A stretch of 59,895 nucleotides of DNA from a virus (IMGVR_UViG_3300030101_002103:1-59895), one strand, 5' to 3'. Positions 1 through 6,952 are shown, numbered from the stretch's first letter. The notes: generated by a model not told the origin, from the sequence alone. Numbers and translations: made by a program.

Positions 1-227
1 AACACCACAAGAGGCAAGTAGTAGAGGCACACCTAATACAACCACCACCACCACCAACCACCCCACAGAAAAAGCCAAAAAGTTCCCACAAAAAATTACA
101 AAAAGACAAAATCACAACAACCCCCCCACCCCTTTTTCTGACACGACATGTCAGCGTATGACATATAATAACCCTCACCCCCCAGACATCTAAAAAAATT
201 TCATATCTTTGTAAAAAATAAAAAGAT
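1..227. other. Gene-free left end with C-rich low-complexity DNA
   Basis: No convincing gene is seen here. The stretch holds a CCA-type run near 40-60 and C-runs near 121-132 and 175-183, which stand out in an AT-rich genome. A perfect inverted repeat, CTGACA-cgaca-TGTCAG, lies at 138-154. The plus arm starts just right of this stretch and the minus arm starts at the right edge of the window, so if the genome is circular or permuted this is the divergent head region between the arms. Low-complexity contig edges can also be assembly artefacts. Confidence 0.6.
204..211 (+). promoter_or_regulatory. Bacteroidetes -7 promoter element TATCTTTG
   Basis: TATCTTTG matches the Bacteroidetes primary-sigma -7 consensus TAnnTTTG. 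It ends 17 nt before the ATG at 228. No clear TTG -33 box is visible. Confidence 0.65.
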
Positions 228-398
228 ATGCCTACAGTAAATTATAAATGTGGAGACACAGGTAAAAAAATGAAAAAGACTTTTCCTTATAATGCAGTTG
301 GAAAAGCACAAGCGGCTGAGTTTGCTAAAACAATGAAGGGTAAGGTTAAAAACAATCCAGGCTACGGTATGGAAAAGAAAATGAAATCTTCTTACTAA
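228..398 (+). CDS. Small basic phage protein (56 aa)
   Basis: This is a 56-residue Lys-rich protein starting MPTVNYKCGDTGKKMKKTFP and ending KKMKSSY. It is the first gene of the plus arm, directly behind a TATCTTTG promoter. Its stop TAA overlaps the ATG of the next gene, so the two are probably translationally coupled. It resembles the small Lys/Gly-rich proteins of 4120-9015 in style. I do not recognise a function. Confidence 0.6.
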   Translation: MPTVNYKCGDTGKKMKKTFPYNAVGKAQAAEFAKTMKGKVKNNPGYGMEKKMKSSY

Positions 399-682
399 TG
401 AATTGTGGTTGCGGACAAAATCCTTGTAAGACTTATGGATCTAAAAAAAACAATGATATGAAAAAAATGACAAACCCATTTGCAGGCTCTAACAATGTTG
501 GAGGTTTGTATGTAAAAAACGGAAGATTAATAAATGAGCGTATGGAAGGTGAGACAGGTATAGCTCAAGCAGCAAGGTTTAGAAAGCAAATGGAAAAACA
601 ATACAAGATTGACTGTATAGCTGATGGTATCGAAAGAGCTAAGATGCGTATGGACAATGATAAAGACATTTACGAATTCTAA
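398..682 (+). CDS. Hypothetical protein with Cys-rich N-terminus (94 aa)
   Basis: The protein starts MNCGCGQNPCKTYG, with three Cys in ten residues that could bind metal. An Asn/Gly linker follows, and then a charged, probably helical C-terminal half with GIAQAARFRKQMEKQYK at about residues 54-70. The ATG overlaps the previous stop codon. A hairpin terminator follows at 711-743, so this gene closes a two-gene unit. No function is recognised. Confidence 0.65.
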   Translation: MNCGCGQNPCKTYGSKKNNDMKKMTNPFAGSNNVGGLYVKNGRLINERMEGETGIAQAARFRKQMEKQYKIDCIADGIERAKMRMDNDKDIYEF

Positions 683-710
683 AAAGTTCCCATTTGTTCT
701 GTTGTGAAAA

Positions 711-743
711 GGAGGTAAGACATTCTGTCTGCCTCTTTTTTTT
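711..743 (+). terminator. Rho-independent terminator closing the 228-682 unit
   Basis: GAGGTAAGACA pairs with TGTCTGCCTC (one small internal mismatch) around the loop TTC, flanked by A-run/T-run pairing and followed by a T-run. It lies 29 nt after the stop at 682 and just before the operator-like repeats at 760-943. Confidence 0.8.
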
Positions 744-759
744 ATATATATGTTTATCT

Positions 760-943
760 TCAACACTAAAGTGTTATTCTTTTTTAAAGTCAACACTAAC
801 TTAACTTATTGATTATTAATACTTTAACTACTATTAGTGTTAAAGTGTTGAGTTGAAGTCAATATTTTATAATAAATAAATATATATATAATAAGAAAAT
901 ATATATATAAAAAAACCAAAAACAAAATCAACACCTCAACACT
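760..943. promoter_or_regulatory. Iteron/operator region upstream of groEL (left copy)
   Basis: The 8-mer AGTGTTRA or its complement occurs repeatedly. TCAACACT is at 760-767 and 790-797. AGTGTTAA and AGTGTTGA sit in tandem at 836-851, and TCAACACC and TCAACACT sit in tandem at 928-943. A palindrome AACACT-aa-AGTGTT lies at 762-775. The tandem pairs face each other with 92 bp from start to start around an A/T-only tract. The same architecture recurs inverted at 51325-51432, and TCAATATTTTA at 859-869 also recurs there. It may be an operator for a phage regulator or a replication initiator site. Within 683-1002 I see no gene. Confidence 0.75.
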
Positions 944-962
944 TAGTATATATTTTTTTTAT

Positions 963-970
963 TATCTTTG
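963..970 (+). promoter_or_regulatory. groEL promoter, -7 element TATCTTTG
   Basis: TATCTTTG follows a T-run in the extended form TTTTATTATCTTTG, also seen at 6708 and 32261. It lies 20 bp after the last TCAACACT repeat and 33 bp before the groEL ATG. The repeats are therefore well placed to control this promoter. Confidence 0.75.
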
Positions 971-1002
971 CTTCAAATTAATTTTAATTAAATCACAACA
1001 AA

Positions 1003-2583
1003 ATGCAAGAACAAGGATACATTCCAAAAGACCTATCATTTAATGAAGAGGCAAGAGAAAAACTAATATCGGGAATCTCAAAAATATCTAACGCAGTTAA
1101 ATCAACTCTGGGCCCACAGGGCCAAACTGTATTGATTGAATCAACTAACCATACTCAAGGATTGACAGTAACTAAAGACGGTGTGACTGTAGCTAAGTCT
1201 ATCTTTCTTTTAGATCCTGTAGAGAACCTTGCGGTTCGTATGATGAAACAAGCATCAGAGAAAACTGCAAACACCGCAGGAGATGGAACAACTACAGCTA
1301 TTGTCTTGACTGAGGCTTTAGTTAAAGCTGGTCAAAAATATATTAAGGATGGAGAAAACCCTATACAAGTTATCCGTCAGATTAGAGAGCTCGGTGAGAA
1401 GGTTCTTAAAAGAATCAAGGAAGAGTCAATTGAGGTAACTGATGATATGTTAAAAGATATCGCAACAATCTCTGCAAACAATGACAGTGAGATTGGTGAG
1501 ATTATAGCTAAGGCTTACAAAGAAGTAGGTCGTGATGGTATAGTAACTGTTGAGAGATCTCAAACAGATGATACATATGCTGAGGTTACTAATGGTATCA
1601 AAGTAGATAGAGGTTGGACTTCTCCTATGTTTATTAATGATCAAAGAAAAGATGAGTGTATTTATGAAGATGTAAAGATTCTTATATGTGACTCTGAGAT
1701 TAATAACATCTTACAAATTGAGAATGTATTAAAACCTATTATTAATGCAGGAGAGAAACTTCTTATAATTGGAGACTGCTCACAAAATGTAATTAATACT
1801 ATGGCTGCTAATGTTCAGCGTAATGGTTTAAAGTTCTGTAATATTAAACCACCTTCATTTGGATATAAGACTCACGAGTTAATGCAAGATATTGCTTTTG
1901 CAGTAGGAGCTAAATACTTTTCAGAAAAAACAGGAGATGATTTATCTCTAATTAGAACAGAAGACTTAGGTCATGCAGATAAAATAATTGTAGGTAAAGA
2001 CAATACTATTATTATTAAAGATGGTGAGATTACTAAGGAGACTACAGCCAGAGTAGAGGAGCTTAGAGAACAACAGCAAAGACTTACTGCTAAACATGAA
2101 AAGGATTTCATCAATGAAAGAATAGCAAGTTTAGTTGGAGGGATCGGTTGTATACAGGTAGGGGCTACTTCTGATATAGAGCAAAAAGAAAAATTCGACA
2201 GAGTCGATGACTCTGTCTGTGCAGTGCGTTCCGCCCTGCAGGAAGGAATAGTTGCTGGAGGAGGATTATTATTACATAGTTTAGCTAAAGAACTAAAAGG
2301 AAAAAATACAGCTAATAAAATTCTTAAGGAAACACTACAAGCACCACTACAACAAATTCTTGTAAATGCAGGTTTAGATAAAAAGGACATCTATAAAGAA
2401 AAGCTTAAAAAGAACTACGGATATAATGTTGCTACTGGTGAATATGGAGATATGTTTAAAATGGGAGTAATTGATCCTGCTAAAGTAACTACTCAAGCAT
2501 TATCTAATGCTATTAGTGTAGCGACTACCATACTTACTACTAATGCTATAATAACTCACGCAAGAGCTGGTCAAGATGATTAA
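1003..2583 (+). CDS. groEL: Phage-encoded chaperonin GroEL
   Basis: This 526-aa group I chaperonin folds proteins in an ATP-driven double ring. Visible family marks are STLGPQGQTV near residue 37, the ATP-site motif GDGTTTA at about 94-100, and VRSALQEGIVAGGG near 405-420. It is about 20 residues shorter than E. coli GroEL and lacks the GGM-rich C-terminal tail, ending THARAGQDD. groES follows 62 nt later, so the phage carries a full chaperonin pair, probably for capsid or tail protein folding. The ATG sits behind an A/T-rich leader with no Shine-Dalgarno site, as usual in Bacteroidetes. Its own promoter and the upstream repeats suggest separate regulation. Confidence 0.96.
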   Translation: MQEQGYIPKDLSFNEEAREKLISGISKISNAVKSTLGPQGQTVLIESTNHTQGLTVTKDGVTVAKSIFLLDPVENLAVRMMKQASEKTANTAGDGTTTAIVLTEALVKAGQKYIKDGENPIQVIRQIRELGEKVLKRIKEESIEVTDDMLKDIATISANNDSEIGEIIAKAYKEVGRDGIVTVERSQTDDTYAEVTNGIKVDRGWTSPMFINDQRKDECIYEDVKILICDSEINNILQIENVLKPIINAGEKLLIIGDCSQNVINTMAANVQRNGLKFCNIKPPSFGYKTHELMQDIAFAVGAKYFSEKTGDDLSLIRTEDLGHADKIIVGKDNTIIIKDGEITKETTARVEELREQQQRLTAKHEKDFINERIASLVGGIGCIQVGATSDIEQKEKFDRVDDSVCAVRSALQEGIVAGGGLLLHSLAKELKGKNTANKILKETLQAPLQQILVNAGLDKKDIYKEKLKKNYGYNVATGEYGDMFKMGVIDPAKVTTQALSNAISVATTILTTNAIITHARAGQDD

Positions 2584-2645
2584 GTTCTTATACTGGCTTT
2601 TTGGAATAGGTGAAGTTAATAATATAGAATCAAATATGAAACAAT

Positions 2646-2903
2646 ATGAAACCAATAGGGAAATACATAGTAATAAAAAAAATAGAAGAAGAGTTAAAAA
2701 CTAAATCAGGTCTTTTACTTTCGGCTCAGGATGCTTCAGGCTTTCGTTATAAAAAAGCTGAAGTTATAAAACCAGGAACTAATGTTGAGGTAATAAACGA
2801 AGGAGATATAATTTATTATGACGGAGCTACAGGACATCAAATGCTTATAAACGATAATCCTTATACTGTTATTCAGGAGAGAGATGTCGTTGTTGTTTTA
2901 TAA
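2646..2903 (+). CDS. groES: Co-chaperonin GroES
   Basis: This 85-aa co-chaperonin is shorter than the usual ~97 aa. The mobile loop that docks on GroEL is visible as EELKTKSGLLLSAQD at about 14-28, and the GroES end pattern GD-IIYYDG...-DVVVVL is present. It follows groEL in the same direction and was presumably acquired with it. The minus-strand regulator gene at 2869 overlaps its last 35 bases tail to tail. An out-of-frame ATG at 2637 is not used. Confidence 0.95.
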   Translation: MKPIGKYIVIKKIEEELKTKSGLLLSAQDASGFRYKKAEVIKPGTNVEVINEGDIIYYDGATGHQMLINDNPYTVIQERDVVVVL

Positions 2904-3342
2904 ACTTATTCATCTCTATAATCATATTGCGATAGATCTTATCCATGTAAGATGCATCGTGTCTAAATAAGGGGTTAGCCTGAGGGCTTTCCCCTATCTC
3001 TTCACCGTTTAATTTTTTATATAAGGTATTAACTAATCGTTTACCTTTATAAGATAGTTCATATAGAGTTGTTTCTTTACCTTGTCTTTTACGCCAGACA
3101 TGTATCCACCCTTCTTTAAGTAGTCTATGAAACCTGGGTTCGTCCCAAGACATACACTCTTCAAACTCTTTAAACTTTGTTTTATTAAATATATGTTCGC
3201 TATATAGAAAGAATAGCATGTCTATGTCGGGAGTTCCGACTTTGTATTTGGCTTTAGCCCAATACCTTATCACCCTCCAATACTTCATGTAGTCGTGGGA
3301 GGGCTGAACTCTATCGTAGTTCTTCCTGATAATATTTGGCAT
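2869..3342 (-). CDS. Winged-helix DNA-binding regulator (putative)
   Basis: This 157-aa protein is the only minus-strand gene inside the plus arm. The pattern is like MarR/PadR winged helices: helices with MLFFLYSEHIFNKTKFKEF, then MSWDEPRFHRLLKEGWIHVWRK as a recognition helix and wing, then a strand pair TTLYELSYKGKRLVNTLY. I start at the ATG at 3342 (MPNIIRKNYDR) and not at the longer in-frame start. That places the ATG 24 nt from a predicted start site of the minus promoter at 3370-3377. It probably represses or activates neighbouring promoters, which is inference. Fold confidence is moderate. Confidence 0.75.
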   Translation of the reverse strand: MPNIIRKNYDRVQPSHDYMKYWRVIRYWAKAKYKVGTPDIDMLFFLYSEHIFNKTKFKEFEECMSWDEPRFHRLLKEGWIHVWRKRQGKETTLYELSYKGKRLVNTLYKKLNGEEIGESPQANPLFRHDASYMDKIYRNMIIEMNKFIKQQRHLSPE

Positions 3343-3355
3343 TAAATTAAATTTG

Positions 3356-3363
3356 TATCTTTG
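3356..3363 (+). promoter_or_regulatory. Plus-strand promoter TATCTTTG for gene 3393
   Basis: This -7 element lies 30 bp before the ATG at 3393. It faces the minus promoter element at 3370-3377, and the two predicted start points nearly coincide at about 3366-3367, so RNA polymerase cannot hold both at once. Confidence 0.65.
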
Positions 3364-3369
3364 CAAGAA

Positions 3370-3377
3370 CAAAAGTA
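3370..3377 (-). promoter_or_regulatory. Minus-strand promoter TACTTTTG for the regulator gene
   Basis: On the minus strand TACTTTTG fits TAnnTTTG. It would start the regulator mRNA near 3366, giving a leader of about 24 nt to the ATG at 3342. It lies inside the transcribed leader of the 3393 gene. Confidence 0.5.
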
Positions 3378-3392
3378 ATAAAATTATAAGAC

Positions 3393-4073
3393 ATGGCTCA
3401 CAAACCGTTTCATAGACCAAATACAAAGAAAGTAACTAAAGTTAAATCTCCTGCTACTCTTAAAAAAGAAGCTAAGCAAAGAAAAAAAGACGAGGCGGAT
3501 AAGAAGGCTGAAGTAAAAAAGAAATTAGCTGAAAAGAAAAATAAAGAAAGGTTAGCTAAGATTGCTAAAAAATCTAAGGAGAAAAAAAGAAAGTTAGAGG
3601 ATAAAAGTCTTATGAAAAAATATGACTTAGAAAATAAAAGCAAAAAAAGAAAAGCAAAAGAAAAAGAAAAAGAGTCTAAAAGAAAAAGTAGTAAGCAAGC
3701 TAAACTTGATAAGGCTAATGCTAAAATAGAAGCGTTAAGAAAAAACAAAGAACTTAGTAAGGAAAAAAGAGATAAGCAAATAAAAGCTTTAAAAGATAAA
3801 AAAGCTAAAATTCAGAAAAAAGCTTTAGAAAGAAATATTAAAGCAGATAAAAGGTCTATTAGAAAAACAGCTTCTGAAGTTGCTAAAGAGTCTAAAAGAA
3901 AAAAAACTACTAAAAGAAAACTTCAAACAGCAGCGGAAAGAAGAGAAGCGAGAGAGAAAAGATCTAATACTAAGATGTCTCGTCAAAAACGTAGAGCTAC
4001 TAAGAGAGCGAATCGTAAAAAAAGATCAATGGCAGTAACAGGTATTAAGCGTTGGGATACTACCTGGCAGTAA
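3393..4073 (+). CDS. Extremely Lys-rich coiled-coil protein (226 aa)
   Basis: Most of this protein is Lys, Ala, Glu and Arg in long helical repeats such as KKLAEKKNKERLAKIAKKSK. It ends in an Arg-rich patch, RQKRRATKRANRKKRS, and a tail GIKRWDTTWQ. The net charge is strongly positive, so binding to nucleic acid or packaging DNA is plausible, but this is inference from composition only. It has its own promoter and sits opposite the winged-helix regulator. The A-rich codon content follows from the Lys content. Confidence 0.7.
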   Translation: MAHKPFHRPNTKKVTKVKSPATLKKEAKQRKKDEADKKAEVKKKLAEKKNKERLAKIAKKSKEKKRKLEDKSLMKKYDLENKSKKRKAKEKEKESKRKSSKQAKLDKANAKIEALRKNKELSKEKRDKQIKALKDKKAKIQKKALERNIKADKRSIRKTASEVAKESKRKKTTKRKLQTAAERREAREKRSNTKMSRQKRRATKRANRKKRSMAVTGIKRWDTTWQ

Positions 4074-4087
4074 ATAAAAAAATTAAC

Positions 4088-4095
4088 TATCTTTG
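4088..4095 (+). promoter_or_regulatory. Promoter TATCTTTG for the small-protein cluster
   Basis: The element lies 24 bp before the ATG at 4120 and 15 bp after the stop at 4073. It probably drives the run of tightly packed genes that follows. Confidence 0.7.
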
Positions 4096-4119
4096 TAGAA
4101 TATTAAAAAAAAATAAATT

Positions 4120-4329
4120 ATGAAAAAGCAAGGTTACAATTCAAGACTTGATGAGTCTTTAGGAAACAAGCACAAAGGCAAGCACTCTCAATCTATGAAA
4201 GACAGAAGAGATGAGTCTAAAGCAATGTCTAAAAAAGACTACGGTCATGCATATGGTGGAGATCACAATATGTCTTATGAAAAAATTAACAATGTGAAGG
4301 CACACATTGGTGCAGCTATAAGAAAATAA
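4120..4329 (+). CDS. Small basic phage protein (69 aa)
   Basis: This hydrophilic 69-aa protein has many Lys, His and Asp (LDESLGNKHKGKHSQSMKDR). HAYGGDHNMSYEKINNVKAH near residue 43 suggests a small folded part. It is the first gene behind the 4088 promoter. No family function is known to me. Confidence 0.65.
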   Translation: MKKQGYNSRLDESLGNKHKGKHSQSMKDRRDESKAMSKKDYGHAYGGDHNMSYEKINNVKAHIGAAIRK

Positions 4330-4331
4330 TT

Positions 4332-4535
4332 ATGGCAAAAAAAGGAAGAACTAAAGCCTTCCCAGAAATAAAAGAATCTCGTCAGGGAGCTTTTACGAAG
4401 TGGGCTAAGAATAACGGATTCAAAGATACGTGTAGTGCAGCTTCTACTGTTATGAAGAATACAAAAAAGTATTCTAAAAAAGTAGTATCAATGGCTAACT
4501 ACGCTAACAACTTTGGATGTAAAACGAAAAAGTAA
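4332..4535 (+). CDS. Small conserved phage protein, GAFTKWAK type (67 aa)
   Basis: The layout is MAKKGRTKAFPEIK, then GAFTKWAKNNGF, AASTVMKNTKKYSKKVV and ANYANNFGC. I recall this arrangement from small proteins in marine phage genomes, but I cannot name a function. It is packed 2 nt after the previous stop. It could be a minor virion or DNA-binding protein (inference). Confidence 0.7.
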   Translation: MAKKGRTKAFPEIKESRQGAFTKWAKNNGFKDTCSAASTVMKNTKKYSKKVVSMANYANNFGCKTKK

Positions 4536-4536
4536 T

Positions 4537-4677
4537 ATGGGTAAATTATTAATATGGTTAGGAGAGTCTATCTCTAACTTATGGTGTAAATTTCAATGCA
4601 ATTGGAATTGGTTAGTTTCTAAAGTAATATTTAGTGTAGACGCTTGTCCTAATAAATTATGCACTTGCAAGAAATGA
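4537..4677 (+). CDS. Small Trp/Cys-rich protein (46 aa)
   Basis: MGKLLIWLGESISNLWCK begins an amphipathic or membrane-leaning segment. Several Trp and five Cys follow, ending CPNKLCTCKK. The ATG is one base after the previous stop, and the TGA overlaps the next ATG in an ATGA junction, which supports it as real. The Cys pattern could bind a metal ion. The function is unknown. Confidence 0.55.
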   Translation: MGKLLIWLGESISNLWCKFQCNWNWLVSKVIFSVDACPNKLCTCKK

Positions 4678-4862
4678 AAAGACATAAATCTAATATATTA
4701 AACGAAATGAAATCAAGAGGACTGGGAGATACTATTGAAAAGTTTACTAAAGCTACAGGAATTAAAAGAGTAGTAGAAACGGTTTCTAAAGCAACAGGAA
4801 AAGACTGTGGATGTAATAAAAGAAGGGATAGTTTAAATAGAGCTTTTCCTTACGACAAATAA
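4674..4862 (+). CDS. Small conserved phage protein, GDTIEKFTKATGIK type (62 aa)
   Basis: I take the ATG at 4674, which overlaps the previous TGA, over the longer start at 4659. The core GDTIEKFTKATGIK, then CGCNKRRDSLNRAFPY, is a pattern I recall from other Bacteroidetes phages, but its role is unknown. The CxC and basic C-terminus may bind metal or nucleic acid. Confidence 0.7.
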   Translation: MKRHKSNILNEMKSRGLGDTIEKFTKATGIKRVVETVSKATGKDCGCNKRRDSLNRAFPYDK

Positions 4863-4873
4863 AAATAAAAAAA

Positions 4874-5431
4874 ATGGCATATCAAAAATTACAAAGTAGA
4901 GAAGCATTAGCGGTTATACCAAATGATCAAGTTCGTATACCTGATCCTTCATCAATAGTATCCTTAGATCCTATCAGAGTTTCAGGTGGGGTAGTAACAG
5001 GTACAGGTGCAACTGTATCGACAGGAAATTTTGGAAGTACAACTTTAATTGATTCTTCAGGAGTTGATTTTGAAGATTTAGGGATTAAAGCTGGAATGAT
5101 AGTTTATAATACTACTGCTGGATTAGCATATACTGTAGTTTCTGTTGATAGTGCTACACAACTTACTATTACAGGATCGGTAGCGGGTGGAGCAACTGAT
5201 AGTTATTCTATATATGCAAGACCTACTAACGGTTGTACTTTATTTGTAGGAAATACAGGGGCGGTAACTGTAAGAATGGCTGAACAAAATGGAAACACTA
5301 CAACAGCAGCGGCTCCTGCTAATCAAACAGTAACATTTGGAAATATAGCAAACGCTACGTTTATGCCTATACAAGTAGTTCAAGTAACTGTAACCGAAAC
5401 AACAGCTTCGGGAATTGTAGCAATGTGGTAG
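4874..5431 (+). CDS. Putative virion (decoration or spike-like) protein (185 aa)
   Basis: This is a beta-rich, Gly/Thr/Val-rich protein typical of phage surface proteins. Residues ~60-100 (VDFEDLGIKAGMIVYN, then YTVVSVDSATQLTI) match a small beta-barrel pattern common in phage structural proteins. It has few charged residues. It stands first in a set with 5433 and 5875, which also look like virion proteins. The exact position in the particle is unknown. Confidence 0.7.
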   Translation: MAYQKLQSREALAVIPNDQVRIPDPSSIVSLDPIRVSGGVVTGTGATVSTGNFGSTTLIDSSGVDFEDLGIKAGMIVYNTTAGLAYTVVSVDSATQLTITGSVAGGATDSYSIYARPTNGCTLFVGNTGAVTVRMAEQNGNTTTAAAPANQTVTFGNIANATFMPIQVVQVTVTETTASGIVAMW

Positions 5432-5432
5432 T

Positions 5433-5870
5433 ATGATTAGTAATGCCATATCTAACTCAAACGGAGCTCAAAAAGTAGCAGGCGGGGAAGCACCTTCAAA
5501 TCCCGAGCTTATTAGCAATGGAAGTTTTGAAGAAGGTCAAGAAGGTTGGTTAGTTGTTCCTACCGTAAATTTTAAAGGAGGAGTAGACGCAATAATAGGT
5601 CCCGCAGAAAGACCTCCTTATGCAGCTATTGGCCAGGCAGTTTTAGAAAATGGACTTTCTTATAATGTGGTTATAGAGGTAGAAGCAATATCAGAAGAAG
5701 CAACTTATAATGTTCTTGATGGATCAAATGAAAGCGTATATAATATAACGTCTACAGGAACAAATTCTTTTTCTTTTACAAATAGCGAAGGCACTACTTT
5801 TAGTATTGCCGCTTTATTTCCTGGAGAGGGAAGTATTACAATTACAAATGTATCAGTAAAAAAATCATAA
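5433..5870 (+). CDS. Carbohydrate-binding-module-like virion protein (145 aa)
   Basis: ELISNGSFEEGQEGW at about residues 25-39 is the typical start of a CBM4_9-type jelly roll. Beta strands follow and end in ITITNVSVKKS, which also fits that fold. Such modules bind polysaccharide, so a role in touching host capsule or marine glycans is likely. There is no catalytic part. It starts one base after the previous stop. Family assignment is moderate and the host-binding role is inference. Confidence 0.7.
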   Translation: MISNAISNSNGAQKVAGGEAPSNPELISNGSFEEGQEGWLVVPTVNFKGGVDAIIGPAERPPYAAIGQAVLENGLSYNVVIEVEAISEEATYNVLDGSNESVYNITSTGTNSFSFTNSEGTTFSIAALFPGEGSITITNVSVKKS

Positions 5871-5874
5871 TACT

Positions 5875-6441
5875 ATGGCAACAATACCAAGCGATCAGAA
5901 ATTTCACACAGTACCAGGGTTTGTAGACACAAAGCAACAAGGCTCAGCACAAGCAAATTCTAATAGAGGTGTCTTTACTATGCAAGACATTATAGACACT
6001 TATTCTACAGCACCATTTCTTTATCAAGAATATGTGGGCACTTTTACAAGAGCTGACTTAAATGCTTTAGCTGGATCTCCAGCAACAGAAATAATAGCGG
6101 GTGTTCCTAATAAGTCGCTTATTGTTGAAGAAACTTATTGGACCGTAAATATTGATGGAGCAGGAGCATACACTCCTTTAACTCCAGGTAGTATGAATGT
6201 AATTCAAGCTACAGCAACTACAGGAAACCTGACGGTATCTTCATTTCCTCATGAGAGAATAAATCAAATCCTTAATGCGGAAACAGATCAAGCTACTTAT
6301 TTTAGAGATGTTCCAGTTTCTGGAAATAGAGTTTATTCTTTAAATAAACCTACTCGACTTTTTGTTCCTAATAATTTTGTATTTCCTGATAGATTTGTTT
6401 CTTTAATTTTAAGACTAAAATACAGAACTATACCTTTATAA
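5875..6441 (+). CDS. Putative virion protein (188 aa)
   Basis: This beta-rich protein has a short N-terminal arm (FTMQDIIDTYS at ~38-48) and ends FVSLILRLKYRTIPL. The end resembles the end of the 9331 protein (LKINFRYRTVSGFTL), so the two may share a domain. It follows the CBM-like gene closely. It is probably a tail or surface protein; the function is not known. Confidence 0.65.
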   Translation: MATIPSDQKFHTVPGFVDTKQQGSAQANSNRGVFTMQDIIDTYSTAPFLYQEYVGTFTRADLNALAGSPATEIIAGVPNKSLIVEETYWTVNIDGAGAYTPLTPGSMNVIQATATTGNLTVSSFPHERINQILNAETDQATYFRDVPVSGNRVYSLNKPTRLFVPNNFVFPDRFVSLILRLKYRTIPL

Positions 6442-6452
6442 AATAAATAATT

Positions 6453-6698
6453 ATGCCTACAAACAATAATAACAAAACCGATAAAAAACATCGGGACGAG
6501 AAAAAAAATAAAAAAAGACTGGCTGAGTTGGCTGCTTATGCTAAAAAGAAAAAGATTCCAAAACCGCCACCACCAGGTAAACTTAAAGATCCAGTAAAAG
6601 AAAGATTAAATAATTTAAGAAAAAGTAATTCACTTCTTGCTTTGTATGGAGGTATTAAAGATACTGTCAACGCTGTTAAGAACAGAAATAAAGGTTAA
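6453..6698 (+). CDS. Small Lys-rich protein (81 aa)
   Basis: The protein starts with a charged MPTNNNNKTDKKHRDEKKNK stretch, then a Pro-rich KKKIPKPPPPGKLKDP linker, and a C-terminal helix RLNNLRKSNSLLALYGGIKD. It closes the unit before the promoter at 6708. No function is recognised. Confidence 0.6.
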   Translation: MPTNNNNKTDKKHRDEKKNKKRLAELAAYAKKKKIPKPPPPGKLKDPVKERLNNLRKSNSLLALYGGIKDTVNAVKNRNKG

Positions 6699-6707
6699 AA
6701 ATTTTAT

Positions 6708-6715
6708 TATCTTTG
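6708..6715 (+). promoter_or_regulatory. Promoter TATCTTTG giving a nearly leaderless mRNA
   Basis: The element is in the extended form ATTTTATTATCTTTG. Only 5 bases separate its last base from the ATG at 6721. With a start about 4 nt after the element, the mRNA would have almost no leader. It heads the lysis cassette. Confidence 0.7.
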
Positions 6716-6720
6716 TAATC

Positions 6721-6801
6721 ATGAATTATACACAAACTACAACAGGTGGAGCAATCGTAGAATGGCACGAAACCTCAACCTATAATATTAAAAATGCCTA
6801 A
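6721..6801 (+). CDS. Leader peptide or tiny protein (26 aa)
   Basis: MNYTQTTTGGAIVEWHETST is encoded directly behind the 6708 promoter, and the ORF overlaps the next gene by 8 bases. It may be a real micro-protein or a leader that couples translation into the holin-like gene. The evidence is position only. Confidence 0.4.
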   Translation: MNYTQTTTGGAIVEWHETSTYNIKNA

Positions 6802-6952
6802 GGAAATGAAAGATACTGTTGAAGTAGTTGCTGCGAATGGTGGAGCTTTAGGTTTAACATTAATGCAGGTAAACGAGATGCTTCAATTTGTTTCTCTTTC
6901 ACTTGCTATTGCCTTCACAATTTATAAGTTTATAAAGAAAAAAGAAAATTAA
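6794..6952 (+). CDS. Small single-TM protein, possible holin (52 aa)
   Basis: After a charged start (MPKEMKDTVEVVAANG), one hydrophobic helix covers roughly residues 28-43 (FVSLSLAIAFTIYKF), followed by KKKEN. Its size, single membrane helix and position 2 nt before the endolysin gene fit a small holin or pinholin. The true holin could instead be the 3TM protein at 8489. Confidence 0.6.
   Translation: MPKEMKDTVEVVAANGGALGLTLMQVNEMLQFVSLSLAIAFTIYKFIKKKEN

Noticed and set aside
1971-2390. Minus-strand open frame inside groEL
   Set aside because: It is a shadow of the groEL coding frame with no leader and no domain pattern.
2869-3426. Longer start for the winged-helix gene (185 aa)
   Set aside because: The extra N-terminus would overlap both promoters and the 3393 gene; the ATG at 3342 fits the minus promoter.
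3410-3748. Minus-strand Leu/Phe-rich frame opposite the Lys-rich gene
   Set aside because: Its composition is the complement of Lys codons (TTT/CTT), so it is an artefact of the plus-strand gene.
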